Assembly (NCBI RefSeq): GCF_042219825.1
Contig: NZ_JBHJHQ010000006.1
Span: 248,001-312,000, forward strand
Length of the DNA: 64,000 nt
Origin: JBHJHP01 sp042219825
GTDB lineage: Bacteria; Bacteroidota; Bacteroidia; Bacteroidales; UBA5342
Direction: 5' to 3'
Shown here: positions 36,037 through 45,525 of the stretch, piece after piece
How positions within the stretch are numbered: position 1 is the stretch's first letter
How the letters are laid out: every line of letters starts with the position of its first letter
Position numbers and translations under genes: made by a program
Notes under the pieces: model-generated
What the model saw: the letters and a program-made list of their open reading frames with translations, nothing else
The model's database searches: none
Told to the model about the DNA's origin: nothing

Positions 36037-37134
36037 ATGAGTAACAACAGAATTAATTATGCAAATCATACTAAAACAGATTTTATTGATGATTTGCGAT
36101 CACAGGTAAATGAGTATTTTAAAAACAGAAATATTTCAAAATTTGGAAATACAGGGATTAAAATTAAATCGGTTTTAATGATGGTTCTCTATGTCGTTCC
36201 GTTTGTCTTAATGCTTTCAGGACTAATTACTTCCGTCTGGTTAATGTTATTGTTCTGGGGAGTTATGGGAATAGGAATGGCCGGATTAGGTATGGTTCTG
36301 ATGCATGATGCCAATCATAGAACATATTCTAAAAATCAGAAAATCAATGCATTCTTAGGAAATTCCCTGTACCTGTTGGGTGGATTTCCGGCAACCTGGA
36401 AATTTCAACATAATACGTTACATCATGGTTATACTAATATTGATGGTTTTGACGGAGATATACATACAACCGGTTATCTGCGCTTTTCACCGAACCAGCC
36501 ACATCATAAAATTCACAGAATTCAGCAATGGTATGCATGGTTTTTCTATACCCTGATGACAATATCATGGATCACAGTAAAAGATTTCCAGCAGCTATGG
36601 AACTGGAGAGATAATGAGCTCTTTGTAAAGAGTAATAAATCATATTCAAAACTATACAGGGACCTGATCGTTTCAAAAATACTGTATTATGGTATTGCAT
36701 TGGCTTTACCGATTATACTAATTCCTTTTGCCTGGTACTGGGTTTTTATTGGATTTTTGGTTATGCACATTGTGGCCGGATTTTCACTTACTATCATTTT
36801 TCAAACTGCACATGTGATGCCGACATCATCGTTTCCGTTACCTGATGATAGTGGCAATATTGAGAACAGTTGGGCTGTTCATCAGTTGATGACAACAACT
36901 GATTATGCACCGAACAGCAAAGTATTTAGTTGGTTAATAGGAGGGTTAAATTTTCAGGTTGTACATCATTTGTTCCCAACAGTAAGCCATGTGCATTATA
37001 AAAATCTGTCAGAAATAGTGAAAAAAACAACCCGTAAATACCAACTCCCGTATCATGTTCAGTCCAGCTTCCTTAAAGCCGTTTACAGCCATTTTTTGAT
37101 GCTTAGACAGCTTGGTAAAAACATGTCTGCCTGA
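36037..37134 (+). CDS. Membrane fatty acid desaturase (front-end-type His boxes)
   Basis: Integral-membrane di-iron desaturase of 365 residues. The His boxes are HDANH (90-94), HNTLHH (125-130) and QVVHH (307-311). There are four or so membrane helices between and before them. The QxxHH third box is the kind found in front-end (delta-5/6-type) desaturases, but the N-terminal cytochrome b5 domain of those enzymes is absent. It would use an external electron donor. The substrate could be acyl-CoA, acyl-lipid or a membrane lipid chain. It is transcribed alone, after a 174-bp gap, with a small palindrome in front. Confidence 0.88.
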   Translation: MSNNRINYANHTKTDFIDDLRSQVNEYFKNRNISKFGNTGIKIKSVLMMVLYVVPFVLMLSGLITSVWLMLLFWGVMGIGMAGLGMVLMHDANHRTYSKNQKINAFLGNSLYLLGGFPATWKFQHNTLHHGYTNIDGFDGDIHTTGYLRFSPNQPHHKIHRIQQWYAWFFYTLMTISWITVKDFQQLWNWRDNELFVKSNKSYSKLYRDLIVSKILYYGIALALPIILIPFAWYWVFIGFLVMHIVAGFSLTIIFQTAHVMPTSSFPLPDDSGNIENSWAVHQLMTTTDYAPNSKVFSWLIGGLNFQVVHHLFPTVSHVHYKNLSEIVKKTTRKYQLPYHVQSSFLKAVYSHFLMLRQLGKNMSA

Positions 37135-37144
37135 ACTAATGTTT

Positions 37145-37843
37145 TTACACAATCAGTTGATTTTCAAAATCATATTCCTCGGGAAACAGTTCCGGATGCT
37201 GGTTTAATGCACCCTGATACATGGTGGCAAAAGCAGCACTAACCCAAATAGAAGCCGGAAATACACCAACTATAAGCATAATAAGTCCGAAAATGATGAT
37301 GAAAACAGATAGGAAGGCAAGCCCGAAAATGCGCCATCCAAATCCACGGGTAAGTTTCCAGCTGGTTTCAACAGCTTCGATGGCATCCATATTTTTATCC
37401 ATCACAAGATAGGATACAAAAGCAAGCCGGCACGCTACAACAATCCCCGGGATAATCAGCAAAATTGTTGCCATTCCTACCAGCATTGTTTTTAGCAGGT
37501 TAGCCAGAACAACATTCCAGTACCGGTCGAACCCCCTAACAATGTCTCTGATTTCAACTTCACCATCTCTTATGGCCTGAATATATATATAGTCGGCGCT
37601 GTAATGAAATGCAGGCCTGAGCAGAAAAAAGTAGACTGTTCCCACAATTATTCCAAAGAATTCTATGATAAACGGAATGTTCCAGTTTTCATGTTTGGCT
37701 GATGCATTTACCGGTCCGTCAATCAGCATAATTATGATAGAGACCAGAAACAGCGGCAGAAAGTATTGGAGCATTTTTTCCCATCCTTTTGATAAGCTAA
37801 AGGAAACAGAAGGGTAGTACGATTTATAATCTATAATTTCCAT
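37145..37843 (-). CDS. Multi-pass membrane protein of unknown function
   Basis: A 232-residue inner-membrane protein with about five helices. The segment MDKNMDAIEAVETSWKLTRGFGWRIFGLAFLSVF is typical of the DUF975/glycerophosphodiester-phosphodiesterase-membrane-domain group of small bacterial membrane proteins. It ends in a short acidic tail (EEYDFENQLIV). Convergent with the desaturase (10-bp gap) and divergent from the LuxR-type gene. No enzymatic motif is seen. Confidence 0.8.
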   Translation of the reverse strand: MEIIDYKSYYPSVSFSLSKGWEKMLQYFLPLFLVSIIIMLIDGPVNASAKHENWNIPFIIEFFGIIVGTVYFFLLRPAFHYSADYIYIQAIRDGEVEIRDIVRGFDRYWNVVLANLLKTMLVGMATILLIIPGIVVACRLAFVSYLVMDKNMDAIEAVETSWKLTRGFGWRIFGLAFLSVFIIIFGLIMLIVGVFPASIWVSAAFATMYQGALNQHPELFPEEYDFENQLIV

Positions 37844-37892
37844 GATTTTTTATTTCAAACTTAGGCTAAATTATGTTTGAGTTTTAACGACC

Positions 37893-37921
37893 AAAGTAGT
37901 GATTTACAAAAAAACTACTTT
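37893..37921. promoter_or_regulatory. Inverted repeat in a divergent promoter region
   Basis: Arms AAAGTAGT (37893-37900) and ACTACTTT (37914-37921) with a 13-bp spacer, in the ~120 bp between the divergent membrane protein and LuxR-type genes. It could be the binding site of the adjacent regulator. Low-complexity arms, so a chance match is possible. Confidence 0.35.
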
Positions 37922-37966
37922 AGTAGTGTGCTCAATTGTAATATCTTACATACTTTTAGCTCATCA

Positions 37967-38872
37967 ATGAATTATGAGTTGCTGATCATATGGTTATTGT
38001 TTGTGTTCTGTGCTGCTTTATCGGTTACGGGAGTACTTTTGCTATTCCGGCTGAAACAAAAACATGAGAATGCTGACTTCAGACAGATACATTATGCGAT
38101 GGTGCTGTTATATACGTTCGGATTTTATGTATTGTGGGGAAGGCTATTTATCCGGATCATTTTACCGGAAACAAATTACGCAAACGACTATGATATTATT
38201 CAAAATGTGAATCAGGCACTGGGAATTCCGTTTATGTTTGCAGGTTTTATTTTGTTGGTTTATTGGATATTCAGCAATTCGGAGATTAAAATAGGTACGT
38301 TAAAGTTGCTCATAGGTGTTCTGCTAATTTTAAGTCTTACCGGTGCGCATTACTATGTGTATCACTATGATTTTTTCCAAAATACGGTCCAGATTAACCA
38401 GGTATTAATTGCATTATTTGCGCTTTGGACTTCCTTGTCACTCTTATTTTTCTGTAAATGTATTCATTTCAATTTGCGTATAATTAATGCTGCCGGTTAT
38501 ACATTGGTGGCTATAAGCAATCTATTTCTGGTTTTTATATTCAGTGATCTGTTAATTGTATCTGTCGTTAACTTGTTCTTTTTTCTGGTAATGACAAGTT
38601 TTACAGTAGCCGTTTACTATGGTTTAAATATTAGGGTTGAACCGGAAGTTTCAGGGACATCTTCTGAGAGGATTTTCATTAAGTTTGGTGTAACCCAACG
38701 TGAACGGGAAGTGATTTGGGAAATACGGAACGGGCTTACCAATCAGCAGATAGCAGATAAATTGTTCGTTACACTACAGACCGTAAAAGATCATAATTCA
38801 AGGATTTATCAGAAGCTTGGTGTTAAGAACCGGACGCAACTGGTCAAACTTTTTAACGACGAAAAACAATGA
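37967..38872 (+). CDS. Membrane-anchored LuxR-type transcriptional regulator
   Basis: From ATG 37967 this is a 301-residue protein. The first ~225 residues hold about seven membrane helices. The C-terminal ~65 residues are a LuxR/GerE helix-turn-helix (VTQREREVIWEIRNGLTNQQIADKLFVTLQTVKDHNSRIYQKLGVKNRTQLV). It thus joins a membrane sensor directly to DNA binding. The frame extends upstream to a TTG at 37877, but the ATG begins just before the first membrane helix. The signal and targets are unknown. The dus gene follows after ~70 bp. Confidence 0.85.
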   Translation: MNYELLIIWLLFVFCAALSVTGVLLLFRLKQKHENADFRQIHYAMVLLYTFGFYVLWGRLFIRIILPETNYANDYDIIQNVNQALGIPFMFAGFILLVYWIFSNSEIKIGTLKLLIGVLLILSLTGAHYYVYHYDFFQNTVQINQVLIALFALWTSLSLLFFCKCIHFNLRIINAAGYTLVAISNLFLVFIFSDLLIVSVVNLFFFLVMTSFTVAVYYGLNIRVEPEVSGTSSERIFIKFGVTQREREVIWEIRNGLTNQQIADKLFVTLQTVKDHNSRIYQKLGVKNRTQLVKLFNDEKQ

Positions 38873-38943
38873 AATAGTTTGTGCTTCAAACCATTCTGTA
38901 TTTTAGTTGTTGATAATGACCTGAAACCGTATTTTTGCATCCC

Positions 38944-39933
38944 GTGAATAATTTCTGGAAAGACATAACAAAACCGGTTTTTGCACTGGCTCCAATGGAA
39001 GACGTAACCGATACAGCTTTCCGCGAGCTGGTTATGCGTATTTCCGAACCGGGAAAACTGCATATTCTTTTTACTGAGTTTACATCTGTAGACGGTATGA
39101 ACCATCCTGTTGGACGGGAGAGGGTTGCCGAACGACTGGTGGTCACTGACAGCGAACGACAGTGGTTGAAAAAAAGTGGTGTAAAACTCGTGGCACAGAT
39201 CTGGGGTAAAGAACCGGAATTATTTAACCGGGTCACGAAATATATCACGGAGCATTACAACTTTGACGGGATCGATATCAATATGGGGTGTCCTGTAAAA
39301 AATGTGGTGAAGAATGGTGCCTGTTCAGCGCTTATTGATCAACCGACAAGAGCTCAGGAGATAGTTTTGGCTGCAAAAGAAGCCACCCATCTTCCGGTGA
39401 GCGTGAAAACAAGAACCGGAATCCGGCAGCATGAAACGGAGCGCTGGATCACGCAACTTTGCGAGGTGAAGCCGGCAGCCATAACCTTGCATGGCCGCAC
39501 ACAAAAAATGATGTCGGAAAAACCGGCGGACTGGAACGAAGTGGCAAAAGGCGTGGAGGTCAGAAATCAGTTGGTGCCTGATATTCCTTTCCTTGGAAAC
39601 GGTGATGTCTGGAGTTATGAACAGGGCGAAGAATACTGCAAGACCTTTGGCACTGACGGTATTATGATTGGGCGTGGTATTTTTCATAATCCATGGTTTT
39701 TCAATCCATCCAAAACTGATATTTCCAAAACTGAAAAACTAGAGGTACTGCTGAAACATGTTGACCTTTATGAAGCGGTCTGGCAGGGGAAAAGAAACTT
39801 TAATATTCTGAAACGGTTCTTTAAAATTTATGCTAACGGCTTTGATAATGCTTCTGATTTGCGGGCACAGTTAATGGTTTGTAATGAACCTGATGAAGTC
39901 AGAAAAATCATGCTTCCATTATTGAGTAAGTAA
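38944..39933 (+). CDS. tRNA-dihydrouridine synthase
   Basis: Flavin-dependent enzyme reducing uridines in tRNA to dihydrouridine. The FMN TIM barrel opens with VFALAPMEDVTDTAFRELV. It has the conserved INMGCPVKNVVKNGACSALI segment with the catalytic Cys, SVKTRTGIRQHE, ITLHGRTQKMMSEKPADWNE and IMIGRGIFHNPWFF. I chose the GTG at 38944, which gives the normal start NNFWKDITKPVFALAPMEDV; a TTG at 38935 adds three residues. Length is 329 residues. It is closer to DusB/DusC-type than DusA. Confidence 0.93.
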   Translation: MNNFWKDITKPVFALAPMEDVTDTAFRELVMRISEPGKLHILFTEFTSVDGMNHPVGRERVAERLVVTDSERQWLKKSGVKLVAQIWGKEPELFNRVTKYITEHYNFDGIDINMGCPVKNVVKNGACSALIDQPTRAQEIVLAAKEATHLPVSVKTRTGIRQHETERWITQLCEVKPAAITLHGRTQKMMSEKPADWNEVAKGVEVRNQLVPDIPFLGNGDVWSYEQGEEYCKTFGTDGIMIGRGIFHNPWFFNPSKTDISKTEKLEVLLKHVDLYEAVWQGKRNFNILKRFFKIYANGFDNASDLRAQLMVCNEPDEVRKIMLPLLSK

Positions 39934-40006
39934 GTATAAATAAGATTTTGCGTTATTTCTGTAACAATTTCATTGGGTGTACGTATTTACATATGAACAC
40001 ACTGCA

Positions 40007-42427
40007 ATGAAAAAACTACTTATCCTAATTTTCTTATTTTTTTTGGCATTGTCATATGCTGCAAATCCGGTTGATACAAGTAAAAGAGTGGAGGCGCTTT
40101 TAATTGAAAAGCCTTTAAAAATTGATGCGGTTCTGGATGAGGATTGTTACAAACAAGACGTGCCTGCAACTGACTTTCTTCAACTCATGCCGCTTAACGG
40201 CAAGCCTGCCATGCAACCCACAAAGGTGTGGTTCTTTTATGATCAGACTGCAGTTTATCTTGGTGCCATGTTGTATGATTCGGCGCCGGACAGTATTTAC
40301 AATTACGTGACGGAACGCGATAACATTGGTATGTCGGATTATTTTGGTGTGTATCTTGATCCGTATAACCAGGGACAACTGGCTTATGGATTTTTTATAA
40401 ATCCGGCCGGTGTACAAACTGATATTAAAGCCATTAAAAAAGAACATGACAATGAGGACGGAAGCTGGGATGCCGTATGGGAGAGTAAAACAAGGATTAC
40501 GGATAAGGGATGGATTGTGGAAATGAAAATACCATATTCGGCTTTGCGGTTTCCTGAACATAATACGGCCGACTGGGGCATGAACATGTTCAGACGAATC
40601 CGGCGATTCGACTCCAATAACTCATGGAATTTTGTGAATAGAAATGTCAGCGGATTTATTCATCAGCAGGGCAGGTTAGGTGGTATAAAAGATATTAAGC
40701 CACCTGTGAGATTATCCTTTTCCCCGTATGCCGCAACCTATCTCGAATTTTCAGGATCAGAAAAGCCCCATTTTTTGTACAAAGGTGGCCTTGATCTGAA
40801 ATACGGTTTAAGTGAAAGTCATACGCTGGATATGATGGTTATTCCGGATTTCGGACAGGTGCAGTCTGATGATCAGGAGCTGAATCTATCTCCTTATGAG
40901 CTTTATTTTGATGAGCGGCGTCAGTTTTTTAACGAAGGAACCGAACTGTTTCAGCGGGCCGATATTTTTTATTCCCGCAGAATCGGATCAGCCCCGATCT
41001 TTGGATATAAGGCAGAAGATATATTGAAAGAAAACGAAGTTGTAAATTCTTTAGCCACCGAAACACAACTTGTAAATGCCACCAAAATAACCGGACGTTC
41101 ACCCAAAGGTTTGGCCATAGGTGTTCTGAATGCCATGTCGTTGCCATCTGATGCAGAAATCCGGGATACGTTAACAGGAGATACAAGAAAAACCCGTGTT
41201 CAGCCTTTCACGAATTACAATGTGATTGTTTTGGATCAGTCGCTAAAAAACAATTCGTACGTCAGTTTTATCAATACCAATGTATCCATGTGGGGAAATC
41301 CGTTTTACGCCAATGTCAGCGGCACACAGTTCCTTATCCGTGATAAAAGTAAAACCTATGCGGTACAGGGATCAGCAGCGGTAAGCAACCGACTTGAAGA
41401 CGGAAAAACACAAACTGGTTTCAAAGCGAAGTTACAGCTTGAGAAAAACAGTGGAAAATGGCAGTATACCCTGTTGCAGAAGGTGATTGATGACACCTTT
41501 AATCCTAATGACTTGGGCTATCTGCGCCGCAACAATGAAGTGCATACCGAGCTCATGCTACAACGAAATATTATTGAGCCATTCTGGATTTTTCGCGAAA
41601 TGTTTACCCAAACATGGTATTTTCATTCCAGAATTTATGACCCCTTTGTGCCGGCAGGAAATGAATGGGGCATTTACAATTCTGAGCAGTTTAAGAATTA
41701 CTATTACATGGAATGGAATACCGGTTATAATTTTAAGCACAACGATTATTATGAACCAAGGGGTGATGGTCGCTATTTTACCGAAGCGGGACATGCCTGG
41801 TTCAACCTGTTTCTAAGAACCGATAACCGGAAAACATTCACTTTTTGGGGCAGTATAAGTAATAGCAGGTACATAAAATGCGATAAAAAGGAGATGGGGT
41901 ATGACGCAGGTGTTAATTTAAAAGCCGGTAAAAGGCTGAACCTGGAATATGAAATGGAGGTGAACAATGTCTGGAATGACAGGGGGTATGTAGATCAAAG
42001 CGAAGATGAGATGTCTGTCTGGTTTGGGCGGCGCGATGTGGCGGAGATAACAAATGCACTGTCGGCTTCCTACGCGTTCAATAATAAACTGTCCATGCGT
42101 TTCAGAGCCCGGCATTACTGGTCATGCGCAAAATATCTGGATTACTATCTACTCAATCCTGATGGTTCTCTTTCTGCCGATCCATCTTATTCCAATAATG
42201 AAGATGTCAATTTTAATGTCTTTAATATTGATATGTCGCTTCGTTGGGTATTTGCCCCCGGAAGTGAAATGTCTCTGGCATGGAAGCTGAATTCGCTGGA
42301 TGTATGTGATGATTTGATGAAAAGTTATTTTTCAAATCTTGATCATACGCTGAGCCTTTCTCAAACCAATAGTATCTCACTAAAAGTGCTTTATTATATT
42401 GATTATAACTCCTTAGCAAAAAAATAA
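40007..42427 (+). CDS. DUF5916 outer-membrane protein with CBM9-like N-terminal domain
   Basis: From ATG 40007 this is an 806-residue secreted protein: signal peptide (hydrophobic run LLILIFLFFLALSYA), then a carbohydrate-binding-family-9-like domain (~20-215: KIDAVLDEDCYKQDVPATDFLQL ... KGWIVEMKIPYSALRF). A DUF5916 beta-barrel follows, with the motifs DYVIPDFGQVQSD-like (seen as MMVIPDFGQVQSDDQELNLS) and ERRQFFNEGTELFQ. Members are widespread in Bacteroidota and uncharacterised. The upstream TTG/GTG extension from 39977 adds residues before the signal peptide and is not favoured. Convergent with the next gene at 15 bp. Confidence 0.88.
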   Translation: MKKLLILIFLFFLALSYAANPVDTSKRVEALLIEKPLKIDAVLDEDCYKQDVPATDFLQLMPLNGKPAMQPTKVWFFYDQTAVYLGAMLYDSAPDSIYNYVTERDNIGMSDYFGVYLDPYNQGQLAYGFFINPAGVQTDIKAIKKEHDNEDGSWDAVWESKTRITDKGWIVEMKIPYSALRFPEHNTADWGMNMFRRIRRFDSNNSWNFVNRNVSGFIHQQGRLGGIKDIKPPVRLSFSPYAATYLEFSGSEKPHFLYKGGLDLKYGLSESHTLDMMVIPDFGQVQSDDQELNLSPYELYFDERRQFFNEGTELFQRADIFYSRRIGSAPIFGYKAEDILKENEVVNSLATETQLVNATKITGRSPKGLAIGVLNAMSLPSDAEIRDTLTGDTRKTRVQPFTNYNVIVLDQSLKNNSYVSFINTNVSMWGNPFYANVSGTQFLIRDKSKTYAVQGSAAVSNRLEDGKTQTGFKAKLQLEKNSGKWQYTLLQKVIDDTFNPNDLGYLRRNNEVHTELMLQRNIIEPFWIFREMFTQTWYFHSRIYDPFVPAGNEWGIYNSEQFKNYYYMEWNTGYNFKHNDYYEPRGDGRYFTEAGHAWFNLFLRTDNRKTFTFWGSISNSRYIKCDKKEMGYDAGVNLKAGKRLNLEYEMEVNNVWNDRGYVDQSEDEMSVWFGRRDVAEITNALSASYAFNNKLSMRFRARHYWSCAKYLDYYLLNPDGSLSADPSYSNNEDVNFNVFNIDMSLRWVFAPGSEMSLAWKLNSLDVCDDLMKSYFSNLDHTLSLSQTNSISLKVLYYIDYNSLAKK

Positions 42428-42442
42428 GTTGCAAAACATTGG

Positions 42443-44041
42443 CTATTTTGACCATAGGAGTTCAAATCGGATTTCACTGTTTTCATCTACCGAAAAATTT
42501 ATGAGCGTTTCAGTTTTTTCTTTGCCGTTCACATTTTGATACAGATAATCGGATAAGAAACTTAAATTATCATTTATTGCATCTCCGATTAATAGAAAGT
42601 AAGCACCATCTACAAACGGATCGGCGCTGCTTGAATAGGGAAGTTCTGAAAGATTACATTTCATAATATCGGTTTCAGTAATTCCCCATAAACTGTAACC
42701 TGTCGTATCGCTTATTGTAAAATTTGTGATGTTAAATGTAATGGGATCAATATTAAATGTCAAATGACCACCATAAGATTCTTTATTGGTACTCCACTGT
42801 AAACTTGCCCCTGAATAGATATTCCCGGAAAATGTTCCCTGTCCTGTACACTGATGAATAATGGTATCATTTTTTAAAATTACAGCTCCATTGTTTGTTT
42901 GTATTGTAGCGTCAACTTTAACTGTGAACCTGTAAAACTTGTGTTCCCACAGAGCTGTTTCCCATTGCCATAATGTCAAATCATTCAGCCCCATATATTT
43001 TATACTCACGTCTTCATTTTCATTGTTTATATAGGAACTTCCTAATGAAGTATTATATCTCCACGTCATGGCAGTTTCAGGTTCAAAATTATACGGGTAT
43101 GAAAGCCTATACAACAAATCTTCAGCCCATTTAACATTTTTATCGGTATAAACCGAATTATTGAAACCGAAATATCCACCCTTGTAATTATCGTAAAACA
43201 TTTGAGGCCATCCACCTAAAAAGCTGTAGCAAAATCCACCATAAACGAGCTTGTTTTCATCTTTAAAATTATTATTTTTCTTAATGAAATCTGGGCTGAC
43301 AACATAAACATTTTTGGCTGTCCTTAATCTAAAGCGGAACACGGTTTTTGATTTTATTTCATCGGAATATTTTGTGGTGGAGGCTGAATTTATTGGTTCT
43401 CCTGTAAGTAATAATACCGTATCTTCTGATATTTTAATTCCATGGGAATAGATGTGAATAATGCCATAATCGCCGAGTGATGCGAATTTATCAAGTGTAC
43501 ATTTTTCATTTAAGTAAACTTCAGGTTCCTCGTAACCGGCAATGGGAAAATAAGATTTATATTTATTAATAAGCCAGTCAGCGAATTTTTTTCGTTCGTA
43601 ATAATGCGGGTTTAGGAAAATTGTTTTAGTAATTAATGGGGGAGATTGATTTTGAATTTTTGAGGATTTTACACTTGTTTCCCGTTCGGGAGTTTCAGGA
43701 ATTTTATCATATTCAGGACCATCTTCGCCGTCAGTTAAAATTCCACCTTGTGTGCCATCACTGAAGGTAATAAAAATGCCCTGATCAATAACTTTACCGG
43801 ACGTAACATAGTCAGATTTTACGAGTTTATCTAGTGTCGCTCGCTTTGCCGTTTCAGGAGATTCTGTTGTTATCAGATCTTCATATTGATTAAATCCTTC
43901 TTCTAAAATACCTTCAATATTTTCCTCGGTTATTTCAGCTGCCGGCAATCCGGACTTTTCTTTCTCGCAGGAAGGCAATAGCAGAATTCCCATAAAACCA
44001 ACGAGAGTCAGTTCAATTTTTTTTATAACTGAAGCGTTCAT
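42443..44041 (-). CDS. Lipoprotein with caspase-like (clan CD-type) His/Cys motifs
   Basis: A 532-residue predicted lipoprotein: signal peptide with lipobox Cys25 (LLPSC). The region ~135-345 resembles the layout of clan CD peptidases and CHAT domains. A strand runs into His200-Gly201 (YGIIHIYSHG); later comes VLLLTGEPI, and a second strand runs into Cys271 (NKLVYGGFCYSFLGGW), followed by YKGGYFGFNNSVYTD. The remaining C-terminal part is beta-rich. A His and Cys each following a hydrophobic strand is how these catalytic dyads are placed. No overall family is recognised. It stands alone, and no partner effector or inhibitor is nearby. Confidence 0.72.
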   Translation of the reverse strand: MNASVIKKIELTLVGFMGILLLPSCEKEKSGLPAAEITEENIEGILEEGFNQYEDLITTESPETAKRATLDKLVKSDYVTSGKVIDQGIFITFSDGTQGGILTDGEDGPEYDKIPETPERETSVKSSKIQNQSPPLITKTIFLNPHYYERKKFADWLINKYKSYFPIAGYEEPEVYLNEKCTLDKFASLGDYGIIHIYSHGIKISEDTVLLLTGEPINSASTTKYSDEIKSKTVFRFRLRTAKNVYVVSPDFIKKNNNFKDENKLVYGGFCYSFLGGWPQMFYDNYKGGYFGFNNSVYTDKNVKWAEDLLYRLSYPYNFEPETAMTWRYNTSLGSSYINNENEDVSIKYMGLNDLTLWQWETALWEHKFYRFTVKVDATIQTNNGAVILKNDTIIHQCTGQGTFSGNIYSGASLQWSTNKESYGGHLTFNIDPITFNITNFTISDTTGYSLWGITETDIMKCNLSELPYSSSADPFVDGAYFLLIGDAINDNLSFLSDYLYQNVNGKEKTETLINFSVDENSEIRFELLWSK

Positions 44042-44343
44042 TTTGCAAGCATTTGGAGTAAAACAGGTATAAATTTACGCCAATTTAAAGAAATAAACGA
44101 ACTCATTCAGAAGGCTTTTGTGTTAGATTGCGATTTAAATACTTGGAAATTTATTAATGAAAAAAAGTCTTTGCGACTTTTGATAAAGGATAAAAATCTC
44201 TATCTGATCTGAAATCGCTGCTCCTAACAAAGTTGTTGGAATCGCAAACAAGGGAATCTCTGTTAATTAAACGACAATGAGATACAATTTGCAAACTTGG
44301 CAAAAGCAACATCTCTTTTTGCAATATTCTTAAAAAGATATAG
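44042..44343. other. 302-bp intergenic region, no gene
   Basis: Between two leftward genes. I see no coding frame of useful length. It holds a small hairpin (next entry) and presumably the promoter of the caspase-like lipoprotein gene. The rest is unremarkable AT-rich sequence. Confidence 0.6.
44160..44181 (-). terminator. Candidate terminator after the EEP nuclease gene
   Basis: Stem AAAAGTC (44163-44169) / GACTTTT (44175-44181) with loop TTTGC. On the leftward strand it is followed by a run of T from the A-run at 44160-44166. It is ~160 bp beyond the stop of the leftward nuclease gene, so moderately supported. Confidence 0.5.
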
Positions 44344-45384
44344 CTAATTCTTTACATACCGCTTCAACAAAATAAATACCGGGAAGTGGTCGCTGTAGCC
44401 ATTAAGATAAGCTCCTCCTGCATGAGTACGTAATGGATAACCCTTATAGCGTCCTTCCTGTTGTTTCAGGAATTCTTCGTTATATATAAAAGCCTTCTGA
44501 AATTCCAGTGAATTATCTTTGGGTTTGTACAATCCCGGAGAAATAATGATTTGGTCAAACAGATTCCACTGATCTCTGTAGGCCAGAGATCCCATTCCTT
44601 TATTGAACAAAGTCAGCATAGGATTGTATAGTTGATCATTTTTCAGGTTTTTACTGTCGGTTGTATTCAGAAACTTATGCACACTTTCGTTGATCGGATC
44701 ATCATTGAGGTCACCCATAATTATGATTTTTGCTTCAGGATTATCCTTCATGATGCTGTCGGATATATGCCGTGTAAGAACTGCAGCACTATCTCGCAAA
44801 GGACGGCTGGATAGCTCTCCTCCGTAACGCGATGGCCAGTGGTTTACGATGATATTAATTTTTTCATCCAGCAAAAGCCCACTGATAAGTAACTGATCCC
44901 TTGTTTTAAAATTGGGTCTGTCTTTTAAATGATACGGGTAGGGGTGAATATTGGTAGGCATGAAATATTCCGAACGGTACAACAGTGCTACATCAATTCC
45001 GCGTCTGTCAGGCGAATTGAAGTGAATGATCTTCCAGTTTTGCTGACTTAACGGTGCTGTATGAATGAGATCTTCAAGTACTTTTCTGTTCTCTATTTCA
45101 CTGACACCCATAATGACCGGATGGCCATTTTTGACATTATCACCTATTCTTGATATGGCATAAGCCATGTTTTTTAATTTATTCTCATACTTTTCTTCCG
45201 TCCATTTCATTCCGCCTTCTGGAAGGAACTCCTCATCATTGATGGTAGTGTCGTTTACGGTATCAAACAGATTTTCAAGGTTATAAAAACCTATGGAAAC
45301 ACGTTCAATCTTTTTTTGAGCATCAGCTGACTGAACAGATAAGAGAAATCCTGCAGACAGGATAAGTGTTAAAATCTTAAACAT
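44344..45384 (-). CDS. Secreted endonuclease/exonuclease/phosphatase family protein
   Basis: A 346-residue protein with a signal peptide (~1-22, ending ADAQ). The EEP fold is marked by FYNLENLFDT near residue 33, the catalytic Glu in VSEIENR, IIVNHWPSRYGG, GDLNDDPINESV and the terminal SDHFPVFILL. Related proteins are secreted metal-dependent nucleases or phosphodiesterases. It is divergent from the TonB receptor-DUF5689-endonuclease I genes and likely works with them on extracellular nucleic acid (inference). Confidence 0.9.
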   Translation of the reverse strand: MFKILTLILSAGFLLSVQSADAQKKIERVSIGFYNLENLFDTVNDTTINDEEFLPEGGMKWTEEKYENKLKNMAYAISRIGDNVKNGHPVIMGVSEIENRKVLEDLIHTAPLSQQNWKIIHFNSPDRRGIDVALLYRSEYFMPTNIHPYPYHLKDRPNFKTRDQLLISGLLLDEKINIIVNHWPSRYGGELSSRPLRDSAAVLTRHISDSIMKDNPEAKIIIMGDLNDDPINESVHKFLNTTDSKNLKNDQLYNPMLTLFNKGMGSLAYRDQWNLFDQIIISPGLYKPKDNSLEFQKAFIYNEEFLKQQEGRYKGYPLRTHAGGAYLNGYSDHFPVFILLKRYVKN

Positions 45385-45455
45385 GACTTATATTCGTTTT
45401 GTGTGCGATAAAAATAGTTATTTTCGTATGTTTTTTTAATGATTCAAACAAACAA

Positions 45456-45486
45456 TTTGAAAAAAGGTTGTTATTGTATAATTTAG
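45456..45486 (+). promoter_or_regulatory. Candidate Bacteroidota promoter of the TonB receptor operon
   Basis: TTTG at 45456-45459, then 19 bp, then TAATTTAG at 45479-45486, which matches 7 of 8 positions of TTTG-N19-TAnnTTTG-type promoters. It ends 39 bp before the ATG. Found by eye. Confidence 0.45.
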
Positions 45487-45525
45487 TTCTCTTTTTTTAG
45501 AACACACTACTAATTAAACACACGT

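Noticed and set aside
40115..40561. Leftward 148-codon open frame inside the DUF5916 gene
   Set aside because: Antisense shadow of a well-supported coding region.
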